NCBI GenBank assembly: GCA_017540945.1
Contig: JAFYAB010000078.1
Span: 1 to 49,976 of the forward strand
Direction: 5' to 3'
Source of the DNA: Oscillospiraceae bacterium
GTDB lineage: Bacteria > Bacillota_A > Clostridia > Oscillospirales > Oscillospiraceae
Length of the DNA stretch: 49,976 nucleotides
Under the pieces are notes generated by a model that was not told the DNA's origin, ran no database searches, and was given only the letters and a program-made list of their open reading frames with translations. The stretch's first letter is position 1, and each line of letters starts with the position of its first letter. A program made the position numbers and the translations under genes. Of the stretch, positions 26,047 through 34,626 are shown piece by piece.

Positions 26047-28437
26047 CTAAACCGTGGGGAGCTGCGGCGAATCGTTTGTTTTGGCGTCGCTGCCGATCCC
26101 GTCGAAATCGTTCTTTCCGAAGGGGCTTTCCTTACCCGCCTCCCAGCCGGAGCTTTCCAGCTTGTCTCCGACCCGGCGGTTGACCTCCTCCAGGGCCAGC
26201 TTTTCGTTGTGCTCGGCGACGTCCAGCTCCTCCGTGCGGAGCTTTGCACCCTGCTCGCCCATCTCCAGGGCGAGCTTCGCGGCTTCGATACGCTTGGCGG
26301 TGTAGCCGATGTGCAGGCCGCCGCCCTTGTGGGTCAGATAGGCCTGGGAGCTGTCCTTCACCTTCCGCGAGAGCTCCCGCATCCTCTGGATGTCCTGTGT
26401 GGTCACGATGCTTTCGTAGGGGGCGTCGGGGTCGCTGCGCTCCTTGCGAGCGGCCTCGATTCGTCTTCTGAGCTGCAGCTGGAAGAGGGCGTATTCCTCC
26501 ACGGCCTCCAGCATGGCGTCGTACTGCGGGCTGGAGCGGCCCTGCGTGGTGCGCTTTTGCAGCATCTCGGCCATTTTTCTGGCCTTCGTGGCTTCCTTTG
26601 CCTGAGCTTCCGGGAGAGCTCTGTTGTCACTGCCGATGGCCACGCTGCTCTTGAGGCTCTGATAGGCCTTCTTTTGCTCCTTCAGATCCGTCGCCATCTG
26701 GCTGACCGAGGCCTCCACCGATCCGTACAGATTGAGGGGATCTTTGATGCGCTTGCCTTCCTCATCCTCCACGATCCGGTAAGCGGCAAGCTGACTGTAT
26801 TTGATCTTGCCCCATTCGTTGCCCCGTTCGGTTTCCTTGATCACGCGGATCCTGCCGGGGATGAATTGCGTTTTGTATTCCGGCTTATAGCACTCGGCGT
26901 ATTCGCCCTGAAAGACTTCCTTGTTCTGAATCTGCTCGTCAAACTCGTCGTAAGCCGCCCTGTCCTCGCGCAGCTTTTCCTGCATGGTCTCCAGGCGCCG
27001 GCCGGCAGCTTGGAGCTCCTGCTCTGACAGGCCGAAGCCCCGCAGCGTAAAGCGCAGTGCCTCCGGCGTCAGGTTCATGACGGCGTTGTAGGTGGACTCG
27101 GAGATGGCGTTCATACCGTTGAGACAGGTCATCTCCTTCACGCCCTGCTCAGCGCTGGGCTCCAGAACGCCGAAGGAGCAGTCGTTGTCGATGCCCTGCA
27201 CGCCGCAGAGCTTGTGGTTCTCGTCAAACTGATAGAGCAGATTGCCCCTGTGGCGGTCGACGTTGCCGCAGAGGAAGTCCAGCACCTGCAGATCCGAGAT
27301 CTGCTTGCAGGCCTTGGAAATGGAAAGGGCGTCTCCGGCGTTCTTCTTTTGAACGCTTTTGCCGCTGACGTGCTGGGCGTCCTCCGGCAGATTCTTGATG
27401 TCCATGCCGGTGGCCTCCGCCATGAAGGTGCCCTCGACCTCTTTTCCGTCCGGCCCGATCAACGTCATGGGCCGGGAGCGGGCAATGACGCCGGAGATGT
27501 TCAGCAGATCCGCGACCGCGCTCATGGCGGAGTTGCGGCTGTCGATCCGGGAACCGTCGGGGATCTTCGCTATCGTGTGGACGATGCCGGGGCCGAGCTT
27601 TTCCCCGAGGGCGTCGCAGATCTTGTTCACGACATTGGCGCCGAGGACCTTGCTTGCCTTGCGTCCGCCGAGCTCCTCGGGGAAGAGCTGCTCAATGACG
27701 CTGCAGAGCTTCTCCGGAACGGGAACGTCGGGTTGCTCCGGATCCTCCATCGTCATCATCAGCATGGCGTGGATGGTGTGGAGCTTGTCCTCGTCCAAGG
27801 GCTGGCCGCCGGGCTCCCGGGCCTTCTGATCGAAGCGATCCGCCAGACCGGCCACAATGGACTTGGCCGGTTCCTTAAGGGGGGACGCGATGGAGGCGAG
27901 CTTCGCCTTCAGAGCCTCCCAGTGATTTTCCTGGCTCTTCGGTGTGAACAGGCCGGTGTGCTCCTGCCCCTTGTTGTCCAGGAAGGTGATGGGCTGCCGG
28001 GAGCTCATTTCACCGCTCATTTTGTTTTTCAGAGCGGCGCCGCGGGTATCGACCGTGACGGTCCTCGCCCCGGCCAACAGGGCCGGCAGAGTCTTGAGAC
28101 CCTTCTCCGGCTCATAGAGCAGCATGGCGCGGTGATTGCCGGCAGCAAGGGAGGTGATCCGCTTTACGATGCGGATCACGTTGGAGTCCGCGTTTTCTCT
28201 GAAAACGCCCTCTGCGGCCTTCCCGATCTGCTGATGCAGCCACATGAGATCCTTCAGACCGTCCTTGGTCATCAGGGGCAGGCGGCCGTAGCGGTCCTGG
28301 GTATGATATAGGGTGAGCTTTGCTTCCGCGGCGCTGACCGCGTCCAGAAAGCCCTTGTATTCCGAGCTTTGGCCCACCAGGGCCTCCAGCTGTCGTCTCA
28401 ATTTTTGGATGGTTTCGTCTGCCGTTCCGTTTGACAT
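26047..28437 (-). CDS. Second atypical kinase-like protein, paralogue of 21764-24118
   Basis: A 796-residue protein; GGAGGAA lies before the ATG at 28437. It shares the complete core with the 784-residue protein: SSRQPITF (145-152), GLFTPK (K167), DSRNSAM (299-305), EGTFM, then NVDRHRGN (392-399) and IDNDCSF (416-422). D394, N399 and D417 are the expected catalytic and metal-binding residues of a PI4-kinase-like fold, so it should be active. The region after the core differs more: a helical coiled-coil segment (about 470-750). The tail ends DSPQLPTV. The two paralogues stand on opposite strands at the end of facing operons, as expected from duplication followed by divergence. Eukaryotic-type lipid or protein kinase activity in a target cell is inference. 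Confidence 0.8.
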   Translation of the reverse strand: MSNGTADETIQKLRRQLEALVGQSSEYKGFLDAVSAAEAKLTLYHTQDRYGRLPLMTKDGLKDLMWLHQQIGKAAEGVFRENADSNVIRIVKRITSLAAGNHRAMLLYEPEKGLKTLPALLAGARTVTVDTRGAALKNKMSGEMSSRQPITFLDNKGQEHTGLFTPKSQENHWEALKAKLASIASPLKEPAKSIVAGLADRFDQKAREPGGQPLDEDKLHTIHAMLMMTMEDPEQPDVPVPEKLCSVIEQLFPEELGGRKASKVLGANVVNKICDALGEKLGPGIVHTIAKIPDGSRIDSRNSAMSAVADLLNISGVIARSRPMTLIGPDGKEVEGTFMAEATGMDIKNLPEDAQHVSGKSVQKKNAGDALSISKACKQISDLQVLDFLCGNVDRHRGNLLYQFDENHKLCGVQGIDNDCSFGVLEPSAEQGVKEMTCLNGMNAISESTYNAVMNLTPEALRFTLRGFGLSEQELQAAGRRLETMQEKLREDRAAYDEFDEQIQNKEVFQGEYAECYKPEYKTQFIPGRIRVIKETERGNEWGKIKYSQLAAYRIVEDEEGKRIKDPLNLYGSVEASVSQMATDLKEQKKAYQSLKSSVAIGSDNRALPEAQAKEATKARKMAEMLQKRTTQGRSSPQYDAMLEAVEEYALFQLQLRRRIEAARKERSDPDAPYESIVTTQDIQRMRELSRKVKDSSQAYLTHKGGGLHIGYTAKRIEAAKLALEMGEQGAKLRTEELDVAEHNEKLALEEVNRRVGDKLESSGWEAGKESPFGKNDFDGIGSDAKTNDSPQLPTV

Positions 28438-28517
28438 AAGGATTCCTCCGGACAAAGATTTCGTATGACGAGCCGGACTTATACGAATATTTGATAAAAA
28501 GTCAGAAGCTTTTTTCC

Positions 28518-28540
28518 GGCATCCGCTTTCTGCGGATGCC
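28518..28540 (-). other. Intergenic hairpin, possible weak terminator
   Basis: GGCATCCGC and GCGGATGCC form a 9-bp stem in the 141-base gap between two minus-strand genes, next to a second stem (CCCGGGC/GCCC-GGG, 28543-28561). Neither is followed by a T-run on the minus strand, so partial termination or mRNA processing is more likely than a full stop. Confidence 0.45.
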
Positions 28541-28578
28541 GCCCTGGGCAAAGCCCGGGGAAATATGCCGTACAATAT

Positions 28579-29736
28579 CTATGATTGCTGCCAGTCGTCG
28601 GGTCGTTTCAAAACAAGCTGCGGCGCTTTCGCCTCAGCGGCCCGGGGCTCCGGCTGCTCTGCCGGCGCCGCCTGGGGTCCGGCCTGCCGTTCCCTGCGGG
28701 ATGCTGCCAGCAGCTCCCCGCCTTTTTCCGGCTGCATGGAGCGGAACTGCTCCGCCCAGCCGCCGAAGAGACGGTCCAGCTCCGGGGCCATCTCAGGCAG
28801 GTCCTCCCTGCCGGCCTTCAGGTTCTTCATGAAGAGCTTGAGCTCCCGGGCGGCGGTTTTCAGAAGGGGAGCGTGCGCCTCCTTCTTTTCCCCGGCGGCG
28901 GCCAGAGCTTTGCTGTGCAGCTCCAGGTTCACCAGCCGCTTGTTCAGGTCGTGGACGGTCCGATAGTATTTCTCCGCCCTGCGGTCGTCTTCGGGGGCCT
29001 TCCTCCGCTGTCCCGGCTGCTTGGCGGCCCTGCGGAGCTTTTCGAAGAAGCCCGGATCCTCTCTGACGGAGGCGGCCATATGGGCTGCCAGCAGCTCATA
29101 TTTCGTCCACTCCGGTTTCGGAGGCGGCGCGGGCCGCTCCGCTCCGGCCTGCTTTTTTTCCGGCGGCTGTTCTGCTCCGTTCCGCTCTGCGGCGCCCGTT
29201 TCCGCGGCCGCTTGGTTCGCCTGCTTCTTTTCGCGCCCGTGCTTGCCGGCCGGCTTCTTTTTTGCCCTCCGGTTTTCGGGCGAAGCAGGCAGCGCAGCGG
29301 CTTTCTCGGCGGGGCGGTCCCGATCCGCCTCTGTGGTGGAGCGGACAACGGCGGCGATCAGCTCTGTGGGCAGCAGAGACGGGGCCTCGGGCTCCCGCTG
29401 CTTCGCCATCTCTTCGATGATGACGCCCTCCTGGGCGCGGCGCTTCCGGGCCAGGTACTGGTGCAGTTGCTCCAGCCGGGCCTCCACCCAGGAAATCAGC
29501 GCCTCAGCGTCCCGCCGGGCCGCCTCCGCGCTTCCCGCGGAGGCACCGCTTCCCAGGAAGGCGCTGCGGATCTGCCTGAGCTTTTTCAGACCCGCTTCGG
29601 CGTCCTCTTCGGATGCCGCCTTTGCCATGTCCTCGGTCAAGCGCTGCAGCGCTTCCACCAAAGAGGCGTTCGGCGCATCGTCCGCGGGTCCTTGGGCGAC
29701 TGCCTCGGAGCTTTGTCGCCTGTCCTTGTTCTGCAT
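28579..29736 (-). CDS. Charged, Ala/Lys/Glu-rich cytoplasmic protein, unknown
   Basis: A 385-residue protein. The ATG at 29736 (MQNKDRRQ) is chosen because GGGGGAT lies 8 bases upstream; two earlier in-frame ATGs have no ribosome site and one would overlap the response-regulator gene. The N-terminal half (about 20-115) is helical. Residues about 140-215 are a low-complexity linker rich in Lys, Ala, Glu and Pro. The C-terminal half (about 215-335) is again helical, with one segment (LAAHMAASVREDPGFFEKL) that recalls the short SFxxF-type helix of the neighbouring repeat proteins. The end is LKRPDDWQQS. No catalytic motif is seen. It could be a structural candidate effector or a chaperone. Confidence 0.75.
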   Translation of the reverse strand: MQNKDRRQSSEAVAQGPADDAPNASLVEALQRLTEDMAKAASEEDAEAGLKKLRQIRSAFLGSGASAGSAEAARRDAEALISWVEARLEQLHQYLARKRRAQEGVIIEEMAKQREPEAPSLLPTELIAAVVRSTTEADRDRPAEKAAALPASPENRRAKKKPAGKHGREKKQANQAAAETGAAERNGAEQPPEKKQAGAERPAPPPKPEWTKYELLAAHMAASVREDPGFFEKLRRAAKQPGQRRKAPEDDRRAEKYYRTVHDLNKRLVNLELHSKALAAAGEKKEAHAPLLKTAARELKLFMKNLKAGREDLPEMAPELDRLFGGWAEQFRSMQPEKGGELLAASRRERQAGPQAAPAEQPEPRAAEAKAPQLVLKRPDDWQQS

Positions 29737-29762
29737 CTTAGGATCCCCCATTTCTGTTTCGT

Positions 29763-30602
29763 TCACAATGACCACGTACCGTCGATATAGCGGAAATAAA
29801 GGCGGCCGGAGGTCAGCTCCGCCCAGGGATACTGCTGCATATACTGGCCGTCGAAGCTGTTCAGCGCGTCGACGTCGCCCTCCAGCATCCGGTAGTAATC
29901 ACAGTCCAACAGGTTCCGCCGGATGGCCAGACAACCGCTGCGGCGGATCAGAAGCTCTCCCATCCCGATGCGCTCCAGCGCGGTTTTCAGATCGCTGACC
30001 AGAACGCGGATGCGGTTCTTGGTGAGCTTCAGATCCCATTCGTCCTCCCAAAGGGACGCGGAGATCTCCTCGGCGGTGCAGGAGGCGCCCTCCTTGTCGA
30101 TCAGAAAGGCCAGCAGCTCCTTGGTCTTGCGCCGGTCAAAGGAGAGGGGGATCCCGTTCCAGAACGCCTCAAATTGCCCAAAGCAGCGGGCTGTGAGCCG
30201 GTCTCTTTTCGGCGCCGGCGCCGGAATCGCTGCGGCGGAGGAGGCGGCATCCCAGAAGGAAAGCTCCTCGGCGACCCGATCCGCGTCCAGGGGCTTGAGC
30301 ACATAACCGTGGGCATGGATCCGATAGGCCTCCACCGCGTACTGCTCGTAGCCGGTCACAAAGATCACTCTTGTCGACGGGCTTGCCTCCCGCAGGCGTA
30401 CCGCAAATTCAAGACCGCTGACGCCGGGCATCTGAATGTCGCAAAAGGCCGCGTCGGGACACAGCTTCTCGTTCAGGATGCAGTCCATGGCGTCCTGGGC
30501 CCGCTGAAAGCAGCGAATCTCCGCATCCGGGCGGGCCGCTTCGATCACGCGGGCCTCCGTGGCGAGAAGATAGGCCTCGTCGTCTAATACAAAAATCAGC
30601 AT
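29763..30602 (-). CDS. Response regulator, receiver plus SARP-type winged helix
   Basis: A 279-residue protein. Residues 1-120 are a receiver domain with the acidic pair D7/D8, phospho-acceptor D55 (in CDIQMPG), T83 and K103. Residues about 135-225 form an OmpR/SARP-type winged helix (FDRRKTKELLAFLIDKEG, ENRIRVLVSDLK-like pattern), and the last 50 residues resemble the start of a BTAD domain (YYRMLEGDVDALNSFDGQYM). This is the REC-wHTH-BTAD class. Such activators bind direct repeats with an 11-base period overlapping the -35, which is what the 16-base box in this window offers. GGAGG lies 10 bases before the ATG. The gene starts 24 bases behind the giant repeat gene, so it is probably expressed from a box promoter itself, giving positive feedback. 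The kinase at 34627-35916 is the likely partner. Confidence 0.88.
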   Translation of the reverse strand: MLIFVLDDEAYLLATEARVIEAARPDAEIRCFQRAQDAMDCILNEKLCPDAAFCDIQMPGVSGLEFAVRLREASPSTRVIFVTGYEQYAVEAYRIHAHGYVLKPLDADRVAEELSFWDAASSAAAIPAPAPKRDRLTARCFGQFEAFWNGIPLSFDRRKTKELLAFLIDKEGASCTAEEISASLWEDEWDLKLTKNRIRVLVSDLKTALERIGMGELLIRRSGCLAIRRNLLDCDYYRMLEGDVDALNSFDGQYMQQYPWAELTSGRLYFRYIDGTWSL

Positions 30603-30626
30603 ACCGCAGGAACCTCCGATCGCTTA

Positions 30627-33600
30627 TCAGAGTTGATGTATGGGGTTTTGCCGCTCATGGATGGAATTCGCCCGCCGCCGGGGCTGGGCTTCCCCGTCCG
30701 GCTGAAGGTTCGGCCGCTGGACCGGCTCAGGCTGTTCCCGTTCGTCCACCATGGGGCGGTGCTGGTTTTGCGCCTGCTGCCGCTGGAGCTGGCGTCTCTG
30801 CTGGGCCTGCTGATCCAGCCTTGTCTTGTTCTCGTTGAACTGTGTGAAGAGATTGCTCATTCTGCCGGCGGCGGCGTTCTGACGGGTTTTCGCAAGCTCG
30901 TCGCCCCGGAACAGATCCTTGAAGGCCTTCGAGCTTCTCAGCGCGTTGGTCTGTTTTTCCATCTCCGCCGGGTCCAGGGGCGGAACGGCTGCGCCGTTTT
31001 TGGCGGCGTTCTGTTCCAGCTTGGACAGATACATCATCGCGGCGACCTGCTTTTTCAGCTGTTCCAGCTGCTCCGGCGTCATCTGCTCCGTGGGAATGGA
31101 TTTTTTGCTGTCAATGCTCTTTTTGATCGCCTCGCGGACTTCCTCTGCTTTCGGCTTGTAACGGTCGGGCACCGATTGGGGAAGCAGGCCCGCCTCCGCC
31201 GTCTGCCGCAGGCAGTCGGCCTTGACCAGATCCTCCAGAGCGCCGCCGTGGCCCTCCTTCGCGGCGTCATGGAGCTTCTCGCGGGTCTTGGGATCGGTGC
31301 TTCTGAGGAATCTGTCCGGGCCGTCGTCGCTGACGCGGAAGGTTTTGCGGATCTCCTCCAGCTTTTTCGCATCCACCGTGGCATCCAGACTCTTGCTGTT
31401 CTTGCGGGCGGAATCCACCGCCGACCGGGTGGCGATCAGCTCCTTGTATAACACGGCCTGCTTGATCTCATTGTAGGACCGGAACTCGCTGGATTTGATC
31501 TTTTTTTGCAGAGCCTCGGTGCGCTTCAGGGCGGTGGGCATGTAGGCCTTCGGGACGTCCTCGGGAATATAGTCCATATTCAGCACATATTCCCGGAATT
31601 TGTCCTCCAGCTCGCCGCCGTGTCCGGAGACCGTGAGATCAGGATTCTTTTCAATGAATTCGCGGAAGGCGGAGCATTTGATCAGCTTGTCGGCTTCCTT
31701 GTTCGCGGCGCCGGGAAGGAGCTCCGTTTTGAGGCTTTCGTCTTTTTTGCGCACGGCGTCGACGGCCCGGCGGGCGCCGAACAGCTCGGCGCAGAGGGTG
31801 ATTTTCCCGTCCAGGGAGGCGTTTTTGAAGGCCTTGGAGTTGATCTTCTCCTTCAGCGCTTCGGTGCGCTCATAGGCGGTGGGCATGAATTCCGCGGGGA
31901 CGTCCTCCGGCAGGCGGTTCATGGATTTGATATAATCTTTGAATTGCGCCTCCAAATTACCGCCGTGCCCCTCCGCCGCGGAGTTGCGGGCCAGCTCCTT
32001 GTTGTCGTTCAGGAACTTGTGGAAGGCGTTGGAGCCCTTCAGCTTTTCGGCGATCTCGTTCAGCTTTTCGGGATCGACCCGTTTATTGAGGCTGTCCGCG
32101 TCGCCCTTCTTTGCGTTCACGCTGACGCGTGCCGCCAGGATCTGGGCGTAGATGGCCATATACTCGTCGGGCTCCGTAAAGAGCGGATTCGTGTACTCCC
32201 GGAGATTTTGCTTCAGCCCGTCGATCCGCTCCAGGGCGGTGGGCAGCATAGCTTCGGGCAGGTCCGTCGGGAGCTGCTCCAGTCTCGTGACGTATTCCTT
32301 GAACTTGTCGCCCAGGGCGCCGCCGTGACCCTCCCGGGCGGCCTTTCGGGCGCCGCTGTCGGGATCGTTCACAAAGTCCCTGAAGCTGCTGCAGCTCTTC
32401 CATTTGTTCAGCGCGGACTGGAAGCGGCCGGGCTCTATGGTCACCTTGAGGGAATCCTCTTTGCTGCGGACGGCGTTGACGGCCTCCCGGGCGGCCATGA
32501 GCTCCATGTAGATCTCCGCGGCGTCTTCCCGGCTGGCGAAATCCGGGGCCGCGATCTTCTTTTTCAGCGCGTTGGTCCGATCCAGGGCGGTGGGCATATA
32601 GCGCGCAGGCAGATCCGCAGGGAGCTTGTCCAGATTGACGACGTATTCCTTGAACTTGTCCTCCAAAACGCCGCCGTGCCCCTGCTGGGCGAGCGTCCGG
32701 AGCTCTGCGGAGAGACTGGGATCGTTGACAAAGCGCTGAAAAGTATCGCTCTTCAAAAGCTTGTTCCGCTCCTGCGCCAGGATCGCGGGGTCGATGGGCT
32801 TTTCCAGGCTTTTCTCCTTGCCGCGGACGGCGTCCACGGCGCTGCGCGTGGCCATCATCTCGGCATATTGATTCAGCCGCTGCTGGGGCGTCGGGTTTGT
32901 GCTGTCCTTGATCTTCTGCTTCAGGGCCTCGAGGCGCTTGTCCGCGTTGGGCATGAAGCCGTAGGGGATGTCGGCGTCCAGGGTATCCCGTTTCAGGACG
33001 AACTCCTTGAACTTGTCGCCCAGCAGGCCGCCGTGGCCGTCCGAGGCGGAGCTGCGTACCAGGGTGGGCTCCTGCTCCACGAACTCCTTGAAGGCGGAGC
33101 AGCCCTTCCATTTGGCCACGGCCTGCTGCAGCTGCGCCGGGGGGATGGGCTTATCCAGGCTGTCCTTGTCTCCGCGCACGGCGTTTACCACTTCACGGGT
33201 GGCCATGACCTCGGCGGCCAGATCGAGCTTGTATTCCGGGCTCTTGCTGTGGTAATCCGCGGCCTTGTATTTCTCCCGGATGGCATCGAGGCGCTCCACG
33301 GCGGTGGGCGCATAGCCCTCGGGCACGTCGGCGGGAATGTGGTCGATCCGGAGGATGTAGTCCTTGTACGCGTCCTGGAGCTTGCCGCCGTGGCCGGCGA
33401 CAGCCCCCTCATAGGCGAGCTCGGGCTTCTCCTTCAGGAAGCTCTGGAAGCTGGCGCACTGACTCCATTTTTCATGGGCGGCTGCCAGCTTTTCCGGATT
33501 GATCTGGGGAGCGAGGCTTTTGCTGTCCTTCCGGACGGCGTTCACCGCTTCCCGGGCAGCCATGATCTCCGTGCAGCGCTGACGCTGCTCCGCCGGAGTA

Positions 33601-34385
33601 CCGCCCTGCTTGAGCTTGGTTTTCAGCTGATCGAGCCGCTCCTCGGCGGTGGGCATATAGTCCCGCGGCGCGCCGGATGGGATGTGCTCCAGGTTCAGCA
33701 GATGCTCCTTGAACAGATCCTCCGCGGCTCCGCCGTGGCCTTCCTCGACCGCGGTTTTCAGCGCGCTGCCCTGCTGCTTGACGAAGTCCCGGAAGACCGT
33801 GTTGGCGGACAGATCCTCCGTTTTGGCGAGGGCCTTCCCGTCGACGCGGCTTTTCAGCGTATCGGCCTTTTTCCGCACCGCGTTGACGGCGCGGCGGGTG
33901 CGAAAGATTTCCGCGCAGATGGCGACGGCCTCGTCGGAGCGGGGATCTGCGCCGGCGAGCTTTTGCTTCTGCTGGTCGATGCGCTCCTCGGCGGTGGGCA
34001 TATAGCGCTCCGGCACGTCGGTGGGGAGCTTGCTCTGCTCCATGACGTAATCCTGAAAGGCCTTTTCCGCGGCCCCACCGTGGCCTTCGGTGAGGAGCTT
34101 TTTCATGTTCTCGTGGCCCTGCTTGGTCACGAAGGCCTGAAAGCTGGGGCTGAGGATCAGCTCGTTCCGCTTTGTTGTCCAGTCGTTGACGTCCGCCGCG
34201 ACCTTGAGGGTTTTCTTTTTTCCCCGCACGGCGTTGGCGGCGGAGCGCGAGGCGAAGAGGGAGGCGTACAGCTCCCGCTTGTCGTTTTCGCTGAGGGACT
34301 CGAACTGCTTGCCCTTCAGGACCTTCTGCATCGATTCCACGGTTTTCAGCATGCTGCCGGAATCGTATTTCCATTCTTTCGGCAT
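30627..34385 (-). CDS. Giant GHGG-repeat protein, candidate T4SS effector
   Basis: A 1252-residue protein; AAAGGAA lies before the ATG at 34385, about 85 bases behind a box promoter. Nine tandem modules of 110-120 residues fill residues about 40-1095. Each runs: helix with A-x-R-x-AVNAVR, a K/D-SL turn, a helix ending in CSSF-x-x-F, then GHGG, a D-K-FKEYV helix, LPADVP-x-x-YMPTA and ER-x-x-ALK-x-KI. A tenth copy (about 1100-1200) is degenerate and lacks GHGG. The remaining 50 residues are Gln/Arg-rich and end in HERQNPIHQL. No signal peptide or membrane helix is present. The repeat does not match a family I know. Repeats of this size usually make an extended binding scaffold; the invariant GHGG could bind a metal or nucleotide, but this is open. 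Confidence 0.85.
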   Translation of the reverse strand: MPKEWKYDSGSMLKTVESMQKVLKGKQFESLSENDKRELYASLFASRSAANAVRGKKKTLKVAADVNDWTTKRNELILSPSFQAFVTKQGHENMKKLLTEGHGGAAEKAFQDYVMEQSKLPTDVPERYMPTAEERIDQQKQKLAGADPRSDEAVAICAEIFRTRRAVNAVRKKADTLKSRVDGKALAKTEDLSANTVFRDFVKQQGSALKTAVEEGHGGAAEDLFKEHLLNLEHIPSGAPRDYMPTAEERLDQLKTKLKQGGTPAEQRQRCTEIMAAREAVNAVRKDSKSLAPQINPEKLAAAHEKWSQCASFQSFLKEKPELAYEGAVAGHGGKLQDAYKDYILRIDHIPADVPEGYAPTAVERLDAIREKYKAADYHSKSPEYKLDLAAEVMATREVVNAVRGDKDSLDKPIPPAQLQQAVAKWKGCSAFKEFVEQEPTLVRSSASDGHGGLLGDKFKEFVLKRDTLDADIPYGFMPNADKRLEALKQKIKDSTNPTPQQRLNQYAEMMATRSAVDAVRGKEKSLEKPIDPAILAQERNKLLKSDTFQRFVNDPSLSAELRTLAQQGHGGVLEDKFKEYVVNLDKLPADLPARYMPTALDRTNALKKKIAAPDFASREDAAEIYMELMAAREAVNAVRSKEDSLKVTIEPGRFQSALNKWKSCSSFRDFVNDPDSGARKAAREGHGGALGDKFKEYVTRLEQLPTDLPEAMLPTALERIDGLKQNLREYTNPLFTEPDEYMAIYAQILAARVSVNAKKGDADSLNKRVDPEKLNEIAEKLKGSNAFHKFLNDNKELARNSAAEGHGGNLEAQFKDYIKSMNRLPEDVPAEFMPTAYERTEALKEKINSKAFKNASLDGKITLCAELFGARRAVDAVRKKDESLKTELLPGAANKEADKLIKCSAFREFIEKNPDLTVSGHGGELEDKFREYVLNMDYIPEDVPKAYMPTALKRTEALQKKIKSSEFRSYNEIKQAVLYKELIATRSAVDSARKNSKSLDATVDAKKLEEIRKTFRVSDDGPDRFLRSTDPKTREKLHDAAKEGHGGALEDLVKADCLRQTAEAGLLPQSVPDRYKPKAEEVREAIKKSIDSKKSIPTEQMTPEQLEQLKKQVAAMMYLSKLEQNAAKNGAAVPPLDPAEMEKQTNALRSSKAFKDLFRGDELAKTRQNAAAGRMSNLFTQFNENKTRLDQQAQQRRQLQRQQAQNQHRPMVDEREQPEPVQRPNLQPDGEAQPRRRANSIHERQNPIHQL
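31105..34268 (-). repeat. Array of nine ~350-base coding repeats
   Basis: Nine in-frame units of about 345-360 bases inside the giant gene encode modules with GHGG at a spacing of 114-120 residues (first three at residues 101, 217 and 331). The DNA copies are diverged, so the array is old and protein function, not recent slippage, keeps the pattern. Confidence 0.85.
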
Positions 34386-34476
34386 GGCGTTGTTCCTTTC
34401 TTGGCCCGGTCAGAACGGGGAGAAGTCGGTTTCGGTTTTGCGGCCGAAAAAGAGAGCCTGTAACTTTTCTGAATAT

Positions 34477-34510
34477 AATATATCAGAGAAGGCATACAAA
34501 AACATTACAA
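34477..34510 (-). promoter_or_regulatory. Box promoter of the repeat-protein/response-regulator operon
   Basis: On the minus strand TTGTAATGTTTTTGTA (34510-34495) is identical to the box before the pilin gene. After 12 bases comes TATATT (34482-34477) as the -10. It lies about 90 bases before the start of the giant repeat gene and should drive it and the response-regulator gene behind it. Confidence 0.8.
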
Positions 34511-34537
34511 AATCCAGAAAGTATCGGGCCGGAGCAG

Positions 34538-34589
34538 AAAAAAAGAGAATCCGCCCGCGGCGGCGGAGCGCTTTCGCGGGCGGAGCGGA
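34538..34589 (-). terminator. Rho-independent terminator of the histidine kinase gene
   Basis: Read leftwards, CCGCCCGCG and CGCGGGCGG form a 9-bp GC stem followed by ATTCTC and a run of seven T (34544-34538). It separates the kinase gene from the box promoter of the repeat-protein operon. Confidence 0.75.
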
Positions 34590-34626
34590 TTTCAGCCGGC
34601 GTCGGCCTCCCCGGGAGGCGCGGCGG

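Noticed and set aside
31105..34268. CRISPR-like or satellite DNA array
   Set aside because: The units are about 350 bases, in frame and diverged at DNA level while the protein pattern is kept, so it is a coding repeat.
31506..34463. 985-codon plus-strand frame across the GHGG repeat gene
   Set aside because: It inherits periodicity from the repeats on the other strand but has no ribosome site, and the promoter, terminator and start signals all favour the minus strand.
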